64,000 nt of DNA from Streptomyces sp. 6-11-2 (GTDB taxonomy: Bacteria > Actinomycetota > Actinomycetes > Streptomycetales > Streptomycetaceae). Below the pieces are notes generated by a model that had not been told where the DNA came from, made no database searches, and was given only the letters and a program-made list of their open reading frames with translations. Location: NCBI RefSeq assembly GCF_006540305.1, contig NZ_BJOR01000001.1, forward strand, positions 682,001 to 746,000, written 5' to 3'. Numbering within the stretch: position 1 is the first letter of the stretch; every line of letters starts with the position of its first letter. Below are positions 46,029 through 56,026 of the stretch, piece by piece. A program made the translations under genes and the position numbers.

Positions 46029-46672
46029 TGGCCTGGAGCCGTGAGGAGATGGCGGCCCGTGCCGCGCGGGAACTGCGGGACGGCCAGTACGTCAACCTGG
46101 GCATCGGTCTGCCCACGCTGATCCCGAACTACCTGCCCGACGGCGTGGAGGTGATCCTGGAGTCGGAGAACGGCATCCTGGGCACCGGCCCCTACCCCAC
46201 CGAGGACCAGGTCGACCCCGACCTGATCAACGCGGGCAAGGAGACCGTCACGGTCCTGCCCGGCGCCTCGTTCTTCGACTCGGCGCTGTCGTTCTCGATG
46301 ATCCGCGGCGGGCACATCGACGTCGCCGTGCTGGGCGCCATGCAGGTCTCCGCCGGCGGCGACCTGGCCAACTGGGCCATCCCGGGCAAGATGATCACCG
46401 GGATCGGCGGGGCGATGGACCTCGTCCACGGCGCCCGCACGGTCATCGTGGTGATGACCCACACCGCCAAGGACGGCTCCCCGAAGATCCTCGAACAGTG
46501 CGCGCTGCCCCTGACCGGCAAGGCGTGCGTCAACCGGATCATCACCGACCTCGCCGTCCTGGACGTCACCGACGACGGACTCGTCCTGGTCGAGACCGCC
46601 CCCGGCGTCGACGTCGACGAGGTCGTCGCCCGGACCGACGCCAAGCTGACCGTCGCAAAGGATCTGCTGTGA
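46028..46672 (+). CDS. pcaJ: 3-oxoadipate CoA-transferase subunit B
   Basis: 214 residues. Catalytic Glu in the SENGILG motif, which forms the CoA thioester; also [10 protein letters not shown] and [15 protein letters not shown]. Start ATG overlaps the pcaI stop by one base, so the two subunits are translationally coupled. Confidence 0.94.
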   Translation: MAWSREEMAARAARELRDGQYVNLGIGLPTLIPNYLPDGVEVILESENGILGTGPYPTEDQVDPDLINAGKETVTVLPGASFFDSALSFSMIRGGHIDVAVLGAMQVSAGGDLANWAIPGKMITGIGGAMDLVHGARTVIVVMTHTAKDGSPKILEQCALPLTGKACVNRIITDLAVLDVTDDGLVLVETAPGVDVDEVVARTDAKLTVAKDLL

Positions 46673-47871
46673 AGACCGTCTACCTCGTCGACGCGGTACG
46701 CACCCCGATCGGCCGCTACAACGGGGCCCTGGCGAGCGTCCGCCCGGACGACCTCGCCGCCCACGCGATCCGTGAACTCATGGCTCGTACCCCCGGCCTG
46801 GACCCGGTCCGGATCGACGACGTCTACTTCGGCAACGCCAACGGCGCGGGCGAGGAGAACCGCAACGTCGCCCGCATGGCCGGCCTGCTGGCCGGGCTGC
46901 CGACCTCCGTGCCCGGCGTGACCGTCAACCGGCTGTGCGCCTCCGGCCTGGAGGCGGTGATCCAGGCCGCCCGCGCCATCGCGCTGGGCGACGCCTCCGT
47001 CGCCGTGGCCGGCGGTGTGGAGTCCATGACCCGCGCCCCCTACGTACTGCCCAAGCCGGACCGGGCGTTCCCGGCCGGACACGCCGAGATGTACTCGACC
47101 ACCCTGGGCTGGCGCATGGTCAACCCCAGGATGGAACCGCAGTGGACCGTCCCGCTCGGCGAGTCGGCCGAACTCATCGCCGAGAAACACAAGATCAGCC
47201 GAGAGCAGCAGGACGAGTTCGCGCTCGCCTCCCACCAGAAGGCGGCCAGGGCACAGGCCGAGGGCCTGTTCGACCCCGAGCTGGCCCCCGTGCCGGTCCC
47301 CCGCCGCAAGGGCGACCCGGTCGTCCTCGCCGCCGACGAGTCCGTACGCCCGGACACGTCCCTGGCGGCGATGGCCAAGCTCAAGCCGTCGTTCCGCACC
47401 GAGAACGGCACGGTGACCGCGGGCAACGCCTCCCCTCTGAACGACGGCGCCGCCGCCTTGCTGCTCACCGACGAAGAGGGTCTGAAGGCCACCGGCCGTG
47501 AACCCCTGGCCCGGATCTCCGCCGGCGGCGTGAGCGCCACCGACCCGCACTACTTCGGCCTCGCCCCCGTCGAAGCCGTCAACCGCGCGCTGGCCAAGGC
47601 CGGCCGGACCATCGCCGACCTCGACACCCTCGAACTCAACGAGGCGTTCGCGGCCCAGGTCCTCGGATGCGTCGCGGAGTGGCCCGAGTTCGACCCCGAC
47701 ATCCTCAACCCCCAGGGCGGGGCCATCGCCCTGGGCCACCCGCTCGGCGCCTCCGGCGCCCGTCTCGCCGGAACCGTCGCCCACCAACTCGCCCGCAAGG
47801 GCAGGGGAGTCGGCGTCGCCACCCTCTGCATCGGCGTCGGCCAGGGCCTCGCCCTCGTCCTCGAACGCTAG
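46669..47871 (+). CDS. pcaF: 3-oxoadipyl-CoA thiolase
   Basis: 400 residues. Cleaves 3-oxoadipyl-CoA to succinyl-CoA and acetyl-CoA, the last pca step. Nucleophile Cys in [11 protein letters not shown], His in [16 protein letters not shown], and second Cys in CIGVGQG (Val where most thiolases have Gly). GTG start overlaps the pcaJ stop by four bases. Confidence 0.94.
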   Translation: MKTVYLVDAVRTPIGRYNGALASVRPDDLAAHAIRELMARTPGLDPVRIDDVYFGNANGAGEENRNVARMAGLLAGLPTSVPGVTVNRLCASGLEAVIQAARAIALGDASVAVAGGVESMTRAPYVLPKPDRAFPAGHAEMYSTTLGWRMVNPRMEPQWTVPLGESAELIAEKHKISREQQDEFALASHQKAARAQAEGLFDPELAPVPVPRRKGDPVVLAADESVRPDTSLAAMAKLKPSFRTENGTVTAGNASPLNDGAAALLLTDEEGLKATGREPLARISAGGVSATDPHYFGLAPVEAVNRALAKAGRTIADLDTLELNEAFAAQVLGCVAEWPEFDPDILNPQGGAIALGHPLGASGARLAGTVAHQLARKGRGVGVATLCIGVGQGLALVLER

Positions 47872-47879
47872 GAAACCCC

Positions 47880-48653
47880 ATGGCTCTCACTCAGCACGAC
47901 ATCGACCAGGAGATCGCGGCCGAGCACGCCGCGTACCAGAAGCGTGTCGCCGACGGCGCGCCGGTCGAGCACCAGCCGCGCCGCGACTACGCGCCGTACC
48001 GCTCCTCGGTGCTGCGCCACCCCAAGCAGCCGCTGGTCGCCATCGACGCCGCCAAGGACCCGGAACTGGTCGAGCTGTCCTCGCCCGCGTTCGGCGAGCG
48101 GGACATCACCGGGATCGACAACGACCTCACCCGCCAGCACACGGGGGAGCCGATCGGCGAGCGGATCACCGTCTCCGGGCGGCTGCTCGACCGCGACGGG
48201 CGGCCCGTGCGCGGCCAGCTCGTCGAGATCTGGCAGGCCAACTCCGCGGGCCGCTACGCCCACCAGCGCGAGCAGCACGACGCGCCGCTGGACCCCAACT
48301 TCACCGGCGTCGGCCGCACGCTGACCGACACGGACGGCTTCTACCGGTTCACCACGATCCAGCCGGGCCCGTACCCGTGGCGCAACCACGTCAACGCCTG
48401 GCGTCCGGCCCACATCCACTTCTCGGTCTTCGGCACGGCGTTCACGCAGCGGCTCGTGACACAGATGTACTTCCCGAACGACCCGCTGTTCCCGTACGAC
48501 CCGATCCTCCAGTCCGTGACGGACGACGCGGCCCGGCAGCGGCTGGTCGCCACCTACGACCACAGCCTGTCGGTGCCGGAGTTCTCGCTCGGCTACCACT
48601 GGGACATCGTGCTGGACGGCCCGCACGCCACCTGGATCGAAGAAGGACGCTGA
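47880..48653 (+). CDS. pcaH: Protocatechuate 3,4-dioxygenase beta subunit
   Basis: 257 residues. Iron-bearing subunit of intradiol dioxygenase. Non-haem Fe(III) ligands are two Tyr and two His: Tyr in GPYPW and the following segment, and the HIH pair in WRPAHIHFSVFG. Also VEIWQANSAGRY and the DTDGFYRF strand. Opens the aromatic ring of protocatechuate to 3-carboxymuconate. ATG behind AGGAA, eight bases after pcaF. Confidence 0.95.
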   Translation: MALTQHDIDQEIAAEHAAYQKRVADGAPVEHQPRRDYAPYRSSVLRHPKQPLVAIDAAKDPELVELSSPAFGERDITGIDNDLTRQHTGEPIGERITVSGRLLDRDGRPVRGQLVEIWQANSAGRYAHQREQHDAPLDPNFTGVGRTLTDTDGFYRFTTIQPGPYPWRNHVNAWRPAHIHFSVFGTAFTQRLVTQMYFPNDPLFPYDPILQSVTDDAARQRLVATYDHSLSVPEFSLGYHWDIVLDGPHATWIEEGR

Positions 48654-48659
48654 CCTGCC

Positions 48660-49265
48660 ATGACGAAGATCGACACGAGCAGCCCCGAGAACGTGCTGCC
48701 CACTCCGTCGCACACGGTGGGCCCCTTCTACGGCTACGCGCTCCCCTTCCGCGGCGGCGAGGAGATCGCGCCCCTGGGGCACCCGGACACGGTCACCGTG
48801 CACGGATACGTGTACGACGGCGAGGGGCGGCCCCTGCCGGACGCCCTGGTGGAGGTGTGGGGGCCCGACCCGGACGGCAACCTGCCGGCCGTGGACGGCT
48901 CGATGCGGCGCGACCCGGCCTCCGGCGACCACCTCGGCCGCAACGGAGTGGAGTTCACCGGCTTCGGCCGCATCCAGACCGACGTCGACGGCCACTGGTA
49001 CGCGCGGACACTGCGGCCCGGCGCGCGCGGACGGAACGCCCCCTACCTCAGCGTGTGCGTGTTCGCCCGCGGGCTGCTCGTGCACCTGTTCACCCGGATC
49101 TACCTGCCCGGTGACGAGGCCGCGCTGGCCGCCGACCCGCTGCTCGCCCAGGTGGACGAGGAGCGGCGCGGCACGCTGATCGCCGCGCGGGAGGACAGTG
49201 GGGCATACCGTTTCGACATCCGCCTTCAGGGCGAGGGCGAGACGGTCTTCCTGGAGTTCCGGTGA
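48660..49265 (+). CDS. pcaG: Protocatechuate 3,4-dioxygenase alpha subunit
   Basis: 201 residues. Same beta-sandwich fold (LVEVWGPDPDGNLP, then VDGHWYARTLRPG and FARGLLVHLFTRIYLP) but without the full set of iron ligands, as expected for the structural alpha subunit. Six bases after pcaH, and its stop overlaps the pcaB start. Confidence 0.94.
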   Translation: MTKIDTSSPENVLPTPSHTVGPFYGYALPFRGGEEIAPLGHPDTVTVHGYVYDGEGRPLPDALVEVWGPDPDGNLPAVDGSMRRDPASGDHLGRNGVEFTGFGRIQTDVDGHWYARTLRPGARGRNAPYLSVCVFARGLLVHLFTRIYLPGDEAALAADPLLAQVDEERRGTLIAAREDSGAYRFDIRLQGEGETVFLEFR

Positions 49266-50614
49266 CACCACCTGCCACTGATCCCGCCGCCGTCGGTCTC
49301 GACGTCGGTCTGCTCGGTCCTGGCTGGGCCGGCTCCCCCGCCGCGTCCGCGACGAGCGACTCCGCCTATCTGCGGGCCCTGCTCGACGCGGAGGCGGCGC
49401 TCACCCGGGCCCAGGCCGCGCTGGGCCTCGTCCCGGGCCGGGCGGCCGAGGCGGTGACCCGAGCGGCCGATCCGGGCCGCTTCGACGTGCGGGCGCTCGC
49501 GGAGCGCGCCCGCGACGGCGGAAACCCGGTCATCCCGCTGGTCGCCGACCTCACCGAGGCCGTGGGCGAGGAGTACGGCCCCTGCGTCCACCGGGGCGCG
49601 ACCAGCCAGGACATCATGGACACGGCGACGATGCTGGTCGCCGTGCGCACCCTGGACCTGGTCCTCGCCGACCTGGCCCGCACCGAGCAGGCGCTGGCCC
49701 GGACGGCCACCGAGCACCGCGACACGGCGATGCCGGGCCGGACGCTGACACAGCACGCCGTGCCGACGACGTTCGGCCTGAAGGCGGCCGGGTGGCGGTC
49801 GCTGGTGCTGGACGCCCGGGACCGCCTGACCCGGGTGCGGGATTCCCTGCCCGTCCAACTCGGCGGCGCGGCGGGGACCTTGGCGGCCTTCGCCGCGTAC
49901 GGCGCCGAGGACCCGACCGCGCTCGTCACCGCGTACGCCCGTGAACTGGGCCTGTGCGAGCCGTTGTTGCCTTGGCACACTCTGCGCACCCCGGTCGCCG
50001 ACCTCGCGGGGTGCCTCGCCTTCACCGCCGGGGCGCTGGGCAAGATCGCCGTGGACGTGCTGGGCCTGACCCGCACGGAGACCGCCGAACTCGCCGAGGG
50101 CAGTGGCGGCGGTTCCTCCGCCATGCCGCACAAGGCGAACCCCGTGCGGTCCACGCTGATCGCGGCCGCCGCCCGGCGCGCGCCGCACCTCGCGGCCACC
50201 CTCTACGGGTCGCTGGCGGCGCGGGACGAACGGCCGCCCGGCGCCTGGCACGCCGAGTGGGAGCCGCTGCGGGAGCTGCTGCGGCTCGTCGGCGGCGCGG
50301 CCCGCGACGCCGCGGAGCTGACCGAGGGGCTGCGGGTGGACGCGGAGGCGATGCGCGCCCATCTCGGGCTGACCCACGGGCTGATCGTCTCCGAGCGGCT
50401 GTCGGCCGAGCTGGCCCCGCTGCTCGGCCGCGCCCGGGCGAAGGAGCTGCTCACCGAACTCGCCCGGCGCATTTACACCGAGAACCGGAACCTCAGCGAA
50501 CTCCTGTCAGAACAGCCCGAGTTGAAGGACGTGGATCTGGGCGAGCTCACCGACCCGGCCTGTTACACCGGCTCCGCCGGAACTCTCACCGACCGTGCCC
50601 TGGAGCGACGTTGA
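49262..50614 (+). CDS. pcaB: 3-carboxy-cis,cis-muconate cycloisomerase
   Basis: 450 residues, fumarase/aspartase superfamily with the signature GGSSAMPHKANPV and the HRGATSQDIMDTA segment. Converts 3-carboxymuconate to 4-carboxymuconolactone. GTG start overlaps the pcaG stop (GTGA). Confidence 0.94.
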   Translation: MTPPATDPAAVGLDVGLLGPGWAGSPAASATSDSAYLRALLDAEAALTRAQAALGLVPGRAAEAVTRAADPGRFDVRALAERARDGGNPVIPLVADLTEAVGEEYGPCVHRGATSQDIMDTATMLVAVRTLDLVLADLARTEQALARTATEHRDTAMPGRTLTQHAVPTTFGLKAAGWRSLVLDARDRLTRVRDSLPVQLGGAAGTLAAFAAYGAEDPTALVTAYARELGLCEPLLPWHTLRTPVADLAGCLAFTAGALGKIAVDVLGLTRTETAELAEGSGGGSSAMPHKANPVRSTLIAAAARRAPHLAATLYGSLAARDERPPGAWHAEWEPLRELLRLVGGAARDAAELTEGLRVDAEAMRAHLGLTHGLIVSERLSAELAPLLGRARAKELLTELARRIYTENRNLSELLSEQPELKDVDLGELTDPACYTGSAGTLTDRALERR

Positions 50615-51726
50615 CCCTGCACCACCTTCTCGAAGGCCCCGCCTCCGCTCCCCCGCTGCTGCTCGGGCCGTCCCTCGGCACGTCGTACGCGCTGTGGGAC
50701 AAGGTCGCGCCCGAGCTGGCGATCTCCCACCGGGTGGTCCGCTGGGACCTGCCCGGGCACGGGGGTTCGCCGGCCGGGCTGATCGGTCCCGGCGCCACCG
50801 TCGGCGACCTCGCCGGCCTGGTGCTGGCGCTCGCCGACTCGCTCGGCATCGAACGGTTCGCGTACGCCGGGGTGTCGCTGGGCGGTGCGGTGGGTCTGCA
50901 CCTCGCCGTGCACCACCCCGAACGTGTCGACTCGCTCGCCGTGCTCTGCTCCTCGGCCCACTTCAACGGCGCCAAGGCGTGGCAGGAGCGGGCCGAGCGG
51001 GTCCGGCGGGACGGGCTGGACTGGCTGGCCGAGAGCGCCGACGCCCGGTGGTTCGCCGGTGACTTCACCGTGCCGGAGCTGGTCCGGGACCACCGGGAGG
51101 CCGACCCGGAGGCGTACGCCGCCTGCTGCGACGCGCTGGCCGCCTTCGACCTGACCGACCTGCTGCCTCGGATCGGCGCGCGCACACTGCTCGTCGCGGG
51201 CCGCGAGGACCCGGCCACCCCGCCCGCGCATCTGCGGCAGATCGCCGACGCGGTGCCCGGCTCGGCGCTGGTGGAGATCCCCGGCGCCTCGCACCTGGCG
51301 CCCGCGCAGTGTCCCGAGGCGGTCCTGGCGGCGCTGCGCACCCACCTCGACGGTGCTCCCCGGCGGGGCATGGAGGTGCGCCGCGAGGTGCTCGGCGACG
51401 CGCACGTCGACCGGGCGCAGGCCCGGCAGACCCCGTTCACGGCCCGCTTCCAGGACTTCATCTCCCGCTACGCCTGGGGCGAGATCTGGACCGACCCGAC
51501 GCTGAGCCGCCGCGAGCGCAGCCTGATCACCCTGACGGCGCTGGTCGCGCACGGCCACTACGACGAACTGGCCATGCACGTACGAGCGGCCCGCCGCAAC
51601 GGGCTCACCCCCGAGGAGATCGGCGCGGCGCTGCTCCAGAGCGCCGTGTACTGCGGCGTCCCGGCGGCGAACTCGGCGTTCGCGGTGGCCCAGCGGGTGC
51701 TGGCGGAGGAATCCGGGGAGGGGTGA
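50611..51726 (+). CDS. pcaL: Bifunctional 3-oxoadipate enol-lactonase / 4-carboxymuconolactone decarboxylase
   Basis: 371 residues, a PcaD-PcaC fusion. Residues 1-245 are an alpha/beta hydrolase with nucleophile elbow GVSLGG, Asp near GREDPATPP and His in GASHLAP. Residues 250-371 are the carboxymuconolactone decarboxylase (AhpD-like) domain (GEIWTDPTLSRRERSLITLTAL, then GLTPEEIGAALLQ). TTG start overlaps the pcaB stop with GGAG five bases upstream; this start is required to cover the hydrolase domain. Domain order (D then C) is as known for the streptomycete and rhodococcal fusion. Confidence 0.93.
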   Translation: MTLHHLLEGPASAPPLLLGPSLGTSYALWDKVAPELAISHRVVRWDLPGHGGSPAGLIGPGATVGDLAGLVLALADSLGIERFAYAGVSLGGAVGLHLAVHHPERVDSLAVLCSSAHFNGAKAWQERAERVRRDGLDWLAESADARWFAGDFTVPELVRDHREADPEAYAACCDALAAFDLTDLLPRIGARTLLVAGREDPATPPAHLRQIADAVPGSALVEIPGASHLAPAQCPEAVLAALRTHLDGAPRRGMEVRREVLGDAHVDRAQARQTPFTARFQDFISRYAWGEIWTDPTLSRRERSLITLTALVAHGHYDELAMHVRAARRNGLTPEEIGAALLQSAVYCGVPAANSAFAVAQRVLAEESGEG

Positions 51727-51810
51727 CGAGGCGTGACCCGGCGGGCCGCGGCAGCGTCGGCGGGCCGCCCCGCCGTCCGCCGAAGCCGGCGCGGACATCG
51801 GCGGCAGCGG

Positions 51811-51848
51811 GCCGGCTCCCGAGTGCCGGCTCCCGGGTGTGAGCCGGC
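51811..51848. terminator. Hairpin after the pca operon
   Basis: GCCGGCTC and GAGCCGGC (perfect 8 bp, 22-nt loop), about 85 bp beyond the pcaL stop and before the convergent large ATPase gene. The gap also holds a direct repeat GCCGGCTCCCG. Confidence 0.4.
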
Positions 51849-51984
51849 GCCCGTCCGGCGCATCGAGTCGCGGGTCGGCGACAGTCACCGTCGGCTCGGG
51901 TGCGCGAGGTCCGGTGCGTGCGCCCGCAGGACGCGGACGGGCGTACCCGACCCCGCGCACGCGGCATGGTCCGCCGGACGGGCA

Positions 51985-54672
51985 CTACGACGGGGCCTGG
52001 CCCGGTCCGTGTTCCGACTCCAGCAGTCGCGCCGCCTGCTCCGCCAGGCCGTCCGCTCCGCACGAGCGCGCCAGTGCCAGGCCCCGGCCCAGCTCGGCGG
52101 CCGAGCGCGAGACGATGCCGAACTCGACGCGGGCGGCGGCGTGTTCGTACTGGCAGGGGGAGGCCTCCAGATAGGTGACGGCCTGGGCTGCCAGCCGGAC
52201 CGCGCGCCGGCCGGTCTCCAGGGCCGCGGCGCAGCGCAGTGCCTCTCCTATGGCGGTGTCGGTGCCGAACCGCTCGGCCTGGCGGCGGAGGTCGGCGACG
52301 AGCCGGCCGGCCCGCTCGGGGTCCTCGGTGGCGAGCGCTCGGGCCAGGTCGGCCGCCCAGGGCACCGTCACCGGGTTCTGGTGGCCGCGTGCGGCCGCCG
52401 CCTTCTCGGCCGCCTCCAGTTCGTTGACGGCGTCCTCGGTGCGGCCGAGGGCCAGCAGCAGCCGGCCGCGCACGCTGTGCGGATCGGGCAGCACGATGGT
52501 GGACGGGTAGGGCGGGGCGAAGGCGTGCTGCTCGGCGACCTCCCAGGCCCGCTCGACATGGCCGCGGGCGAGCAGGGTGTCGACGAGGTTGCAGGTCGCG
52601 GTCCAGTACAGGGGCAGTCCGCGGCCGATGCGCTCGGCCAGGCGCAGCGACGCGCGCAGGGCCTCCTCCGCCTCCCGCAGCCGGCCTCGCCTGCGGTGCC
52701 CGAGGCCGACGTAGGCGTGGGCGAGGGCGAGGTGGCCGCCGCTCCAGCCGGCGGTCTCGTAGGCACGCAGAGCCTCGGTGTAGAGGGTTTCGGCCCGGTC
52801 GAGGCGGTCGCAGTAGGCGTAGGCGCTGGCGAGCATCAGCAGCAGTTCGATGCCCCACTCGGTGTCGGTCCAGCCGAGTCCGGGGGCGAGGCGGCCGTTG
52901 ACGAGGGCCCGGTCGCACATCTCGACGACCTCCTCGGCGCTCTCGCCGCGGGTCATGGCGTCGAAGCCGCGCAGGATCAGCAGGGCGCGCTCGGAGTTGT
53001 CGCGTCCGGTGCAGCCGGCGGCGAGTCCGGCGAGCCGCTCGGAGCGGTCCGGGGAGCTGGTACCGCCGGTGTACAGGCCCTCCCACATGTACTGGACGGC
53101 CTGCAACCGCATGCGGGTGGGTCCCGGTTCGTGGCGGGCGGCCTCCGCCTCGACCGTGCGGACGGCCTCCTCCAGCTGGTCGTTGTGGAGCAGGGCCTGG
53201 GACAGCCGCCACACGGCGTCCACGCGGGTGGCACCGTCGAGGCCGGGCATGGCGAGCGCCCGCTGGAGGTGCTCGATGGTGGTGGCGGGCGCGGTCAGCA
53301 GGGTGGCGCAGCCCAGCTCGTGGAGCACGCGCGCGTGCGTCGTGGGGGTCGGCGGCTCCAGCAGGGCCCGTTCCAGGCACTGGCGGGCCGCGTCGGACGC
53401 GCCGACGGCGAGGTGCTCGCGGGCCGCCTGGCGCAGCTGCTCGACGAGTTCCTGGTCGTCGTCCGGGTGTACCTGGAGCAGGTGTCGGGAGGCCGCGGCG
53501 GCGCCGAACCCGGAGTCGGCGACCACCTGGGCGGCGATGCCGTGCATGGCGGTGCGCAGGGCGTCCGGGATGGAGTTGTAGACGGCGGTGGCGATCAGCG
53601 GGTGTACGAACTCCAGGTCCCCGCCGCCCCGGGTGGTCGCCGGGTCCGGCTCGGTGAGGATGCGGGCGCGGCGCAGCAGTTCGGCGCAGCGCTCGGCGTC
53701 GTCGGGGTACATGGTGGCCAGCCGGGCGACGAGCTCCACGGAGATGCCGGTGCCCAGGACGGCGGCGGCCCAGGCGAACCGGGTGGCGTCGATGCCGAGT
53801 TCCTCCAGGCGGGCGACGAGGCCGCCGCCGCGGGCCGAGCGGTTCAGGGCGCGCAGTTCTGCGGCCTGGGCCTCGACCGGTTCGAGTTCGCTGTCGCGCA
53901 CCTTGGCGAGCAGCTCGACGGTCTCGTACGGGTTGCCGCCGGTGACCGCCCAGACCTCGCGGCAGAACGGGGCGTCGGCGTGCGGGCCGAGGGCGGTGCG
54001 GGTGAGTCCGGCGGTCGCCTCGGGGGTCAGGGCGCTCAGGGTGTGTACACCGGCGGCGGCGACGGCCGCGTCCAGGCACCGGGCGCCCTCGCCGCCGAAC
54101 TCGCCGGGCCGGCGGGTCACCACGAGCAGTACGGGCAGGTCCTTCAGGCGCTCGGCGAACGCGGCGAGCCAGCGCAGCGTCTCCACGTCGGCCCAGTGGG
54201 CGTCGTCGATCAGCAGCACCAGCGGCCACTCGCGCTCGGCCAGCCGGCGCACGGCGGCGACCAGTCCGTCGCACACGCCCTGCGGGTCGGCCTGCCCGTC
54301 CCGGGGTTCCGCGATGCCGAGGGCGGGGCCGGCGATGTGGTACCAGTCGCCGAGGTATTCGCGGGCCTCCTCGGGCATCAGCGACAGGAGCGCGGGCTGG
54401 AGCAGCTGCCGCACCACGTTGAAGGGGACGGAGCGCAGGGTCTCCCCGCCGCGCGCCGACCACACCGCGCAGCCGTGGTCACCGGCGATACGGCGGATCT
54501 CGGTCAGCAGGGCGGTCTTGCCGAGACCGGCCTCCCCCTCCAGGACCAGCAGCCCTCCCGAGGACGCGCGGTCGGCGCACAGGACGTCGATCGCGCGTAC
54601 GACGGCGGCGAGTTCCTCGTCACGCTCCCACAGCGAGCCCGAGGCGGCCGTGCCCGGCCGTACCTCCGTCAT
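51985..54672 (-). CDS. LAL-type AAA ATPase without a LuxR DNA-binding domain
   Basis: 895 residues. N-terminal STAND/AAA ATPase like MalT/LAL regulators: Walker A LEGEAGLGKTALL, Walker B LVLLIDDAHWAD, and sensor TGGNPYE. A long TPR-like helical region follows (for example DNSERALLILRGFD, EEALRASLRLAERIGRGLPLY). Typical LAL proteins end in a LuxR helix-turn-helix; this one stops after ARSCGADGLAEQAARLLESE and a short tail. No HTH-like sequence is visible in other frames of the 258 bp beyond. ATG behind GGAGG. Probably a signalling ATPase or co-regulator; neighbour of the pca operon but no evidence of a link. Confidence 0.88.
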   Translation of the reverse strand: MTEVRPGTAASGSLWERDEELAAVVRAIDVLCADRASSGGLLVLEGEAGLGKTALLTEIRRIAGDHGCAVWSARGGETLRSVPFNVVRQLLQPALLSLMPEEAREYLGDWYHIAGPALGIAEPRDGQADPQGVCDGLVAAVRRLAEREWPLVLLIDDAHWADVETLRWLAAFAERLKDLPVLLVVTRRPGEFGGEGARCLDAAVAAAGVHTLSALTPEATAGLTRTALGPHADAPFCREVWAVTGGNPYETVELLAKVRDSELEPVEAQAAELRALNRSARGGGLVARLEELGIDATRFAWAAAVLGTGISVELVARLATMYPDDAERCAELLRRARILTEPDPATTRGGGDLEFVHPLIATAVYNSIPDALRTAMHGIAAQVVADSGFGAAAASRHLLQVHPDDDQELVEQLRQAAREHLAVGASDAARQCLERALLEPPTPTTHARVLHELGCATLLTAPATTIEHLQRALAMPGLDGATRVDAVWRLSQALLHNDQLEEAVRTVEAEAARHEPGPTRMRLQAVQYMWEGLYTGGTSSPDRSERLAGLAAGCTGRDNSERALLILRGFDAMTRGESAEEVVEMCDRALVNGRLAPGLGWTDTEWGIELLLMLASAYAYCDRLDRAETLYTEALRAYETAGWSGGHLALAHAYVGLGHRRRGRLREAEEALRASLRLAERIGRGLPLYWTATCNLVDTLLARGHVERAWEVAEQHAFAPPYPSTIVLPDPHSVRGRLLLALGRTEDAVNELEAAEKAAAARGHQNPVTVPWAADLARALATEDPERAGRLVADLRRQAERFGTDTAIGEALRCAAALETGRRAVRLAAQAVTYLEASPCQYEHAAARVEFGIVSRSAAELGRGLALARSCGADGLAEQAARLLESEHGPGQAPS

Positions 54673-54856
54673 CCCGCTACCTCCCCAAGTCGCCCGACGG
54701 CATGCAGACTTCGAGCGTAGCCCCCGAGCGGCCGATGCGGCGGCCCGTCCCGACACCTGTTGCCTCGACGGGTGACCTGCGGTAAAGACTGCCGCGCCGG
54801 GAGCCGGACCGGGGTCCTCTCATCGGGCTTTCACCGACGCCTCATACGGTAGGCAC

Positions 54857-55882
54857 ATGACGCAGGTGACTCCTCCCGGGTGGTACCCCGACCCCGGGCA
54901 GACAAGTGACGGCCCCGCCACCGAGCGCTGGTGGGACGGCAGGGCATGGACGGACCAGACCCGTCCCGTCGGATCGGCCGCCGTGTGGGGTCCCCCGGGG
55001 CAGCAGACGGCCCCCGGGCCGTACCCGGCCCAGCAGGGGTATCCGGGGTACCCGGGCTATCCGGCGTACCCCGGACATCCAGGCCGGCCGCCCGCCTCCG
55101 GGCGCCGCGGCCTGCGTATCGGTATCGCCGTCGCGGTGGCGGCCGCGGTGCTGGCGAGCATCGGCGTCGGCGTGTACGCGCTGGCCAACGACGTCAGCGG
55201 CAAGGACAGCCGTGCCGGGTCGTCCCGGCAGGGCCCGGACGACCGGGGCGGCACGGGCGAGGAACGCGGCCCCTTCGGCGGCCCGGACGGGGGCTCGGGC
55301 GACTCCGGTGGGTCCGGCGGGTCCGGTGGCGGGCCGTCCGAGGCGCCGAAGATCAAGAGCGGCTCGGTGACCGACGCGGTCAGCGGCATCAGCCTGCCCG
55401 TGCCCGACGGCTGGTACGGCCAGGAGTTGGGGGTGGGCGCCCAGGTCACGTCGAACGATTCCTACAAGTGCCCCGGCGACACCTCCAAGGACTGCACCAA
55501 GGGCGGCGCCTACTCGGCTCCCGCGCTCGCACTGGGCGTCCGTGGGAGCACGCCCGAGCAGGTCGCCAAGGCCGACATATCGGCGAACGCCGAGGACTCC
55601 TACGGAGGCGAGGCCTACGGCGGCATCACATCCCACCAGGTGCTGGCCTCCAAGGCGGTGACCGTGGCCGGGCAGAAGGGCTACCTGGTCCGCTGGAAGG
55701 CCGTCACCCGCAAGGGCGCGGACGGGTACGTGGAGTCGCTGGCCTTCCCCTCGCCCCACGACTCCCGGCAGCTCGTCGTCGTCCGCTTCGGCCTCGACGT
55801 CGGGGAGCCGCAGTCCGTGATCGACGACATCACCCGGGGCATCGAGCCCTCCTCGGGCGGTGGCAACGGCCAGAGCGTCTGA
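54857..55882 (+). CDS. DUF2510 membrane protein with extracellular domain
   Basis: 341 residues. N-terminal DUF2510 (PPGWYPDPG then RWWDGRAWT), a Pro/Tyr/Gly-rich cytosolic stretch (PGYPGYPAYPG), one membrane helix (about 88-110), an acidic Gly/Ser linker, and a secreted beta-rich C-terminal domain of about 190 residues with two Cys. Function unknown. One of two DUF2510 proteins in this part of the window. Confidence 0.85.
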   Translation: MTQVTPPGWYPDPGQTSDGPATERWWDGRAWTDQTRPVGSAAVWGPPGQQTAPGPYPAQQGYPGYPGYPAYPGHPGRPPASGRRGLRIGIAVAVAAAVLASIGVGVYALANDVSGKDSRAGSSRQGPDDRGGTGEERGPFGGPDGGSGDSGGSGGSGGGPSEAPKIKSGSVTDAVSGISLPVPDGWYGQELGVGAQVTSNDSYKCPGDTSKDCTKGGAYSAPALALGVRGSTPEQVAKADISANAEDSYGGEAYGGITSHQVLASKAVTVAGQKGYLVRWKAVTRKGADGYVESLAFPSPHDSRQLVVVRFGLDVGEPQSVIDDITRGIEPSSGGGNGQSV

Positions 55883-55928
55883 GCCGACGCCGGAGCCGGC
55901 GTCCGAGTCGTACCCGGATCCGAAGTGA

Positions 55929-55969
55929 CCGGGCGGGGCACCTCTCCGCTCCAGAGGTACCCCGCCCGG
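55929..55969. terminator. Strong bidirectional terminator
   Basis: CCGGGCGGGG/CCCCGCCCGG plus ACCTCT/AGAGGT, with one mismatched pair between the two stems and a 7-nt loop. Between convergent DUF2510 and TetR genes. Confidence 0.85.
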
Positions 55970-56026
55970 CCGGGGGTGTGCGCCGCCCCCGTCCCCACGG
56001 TGCGGCGCGGACAGGTCACCGCCCGG

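Noticed and set aside
51733..54720. Long plus-strand frame of nearly 1000 codons opposite the LAL ATPase
   Set aside because: GC-driven shadow; the minus-strand frame has Walker motifs and normal composition.
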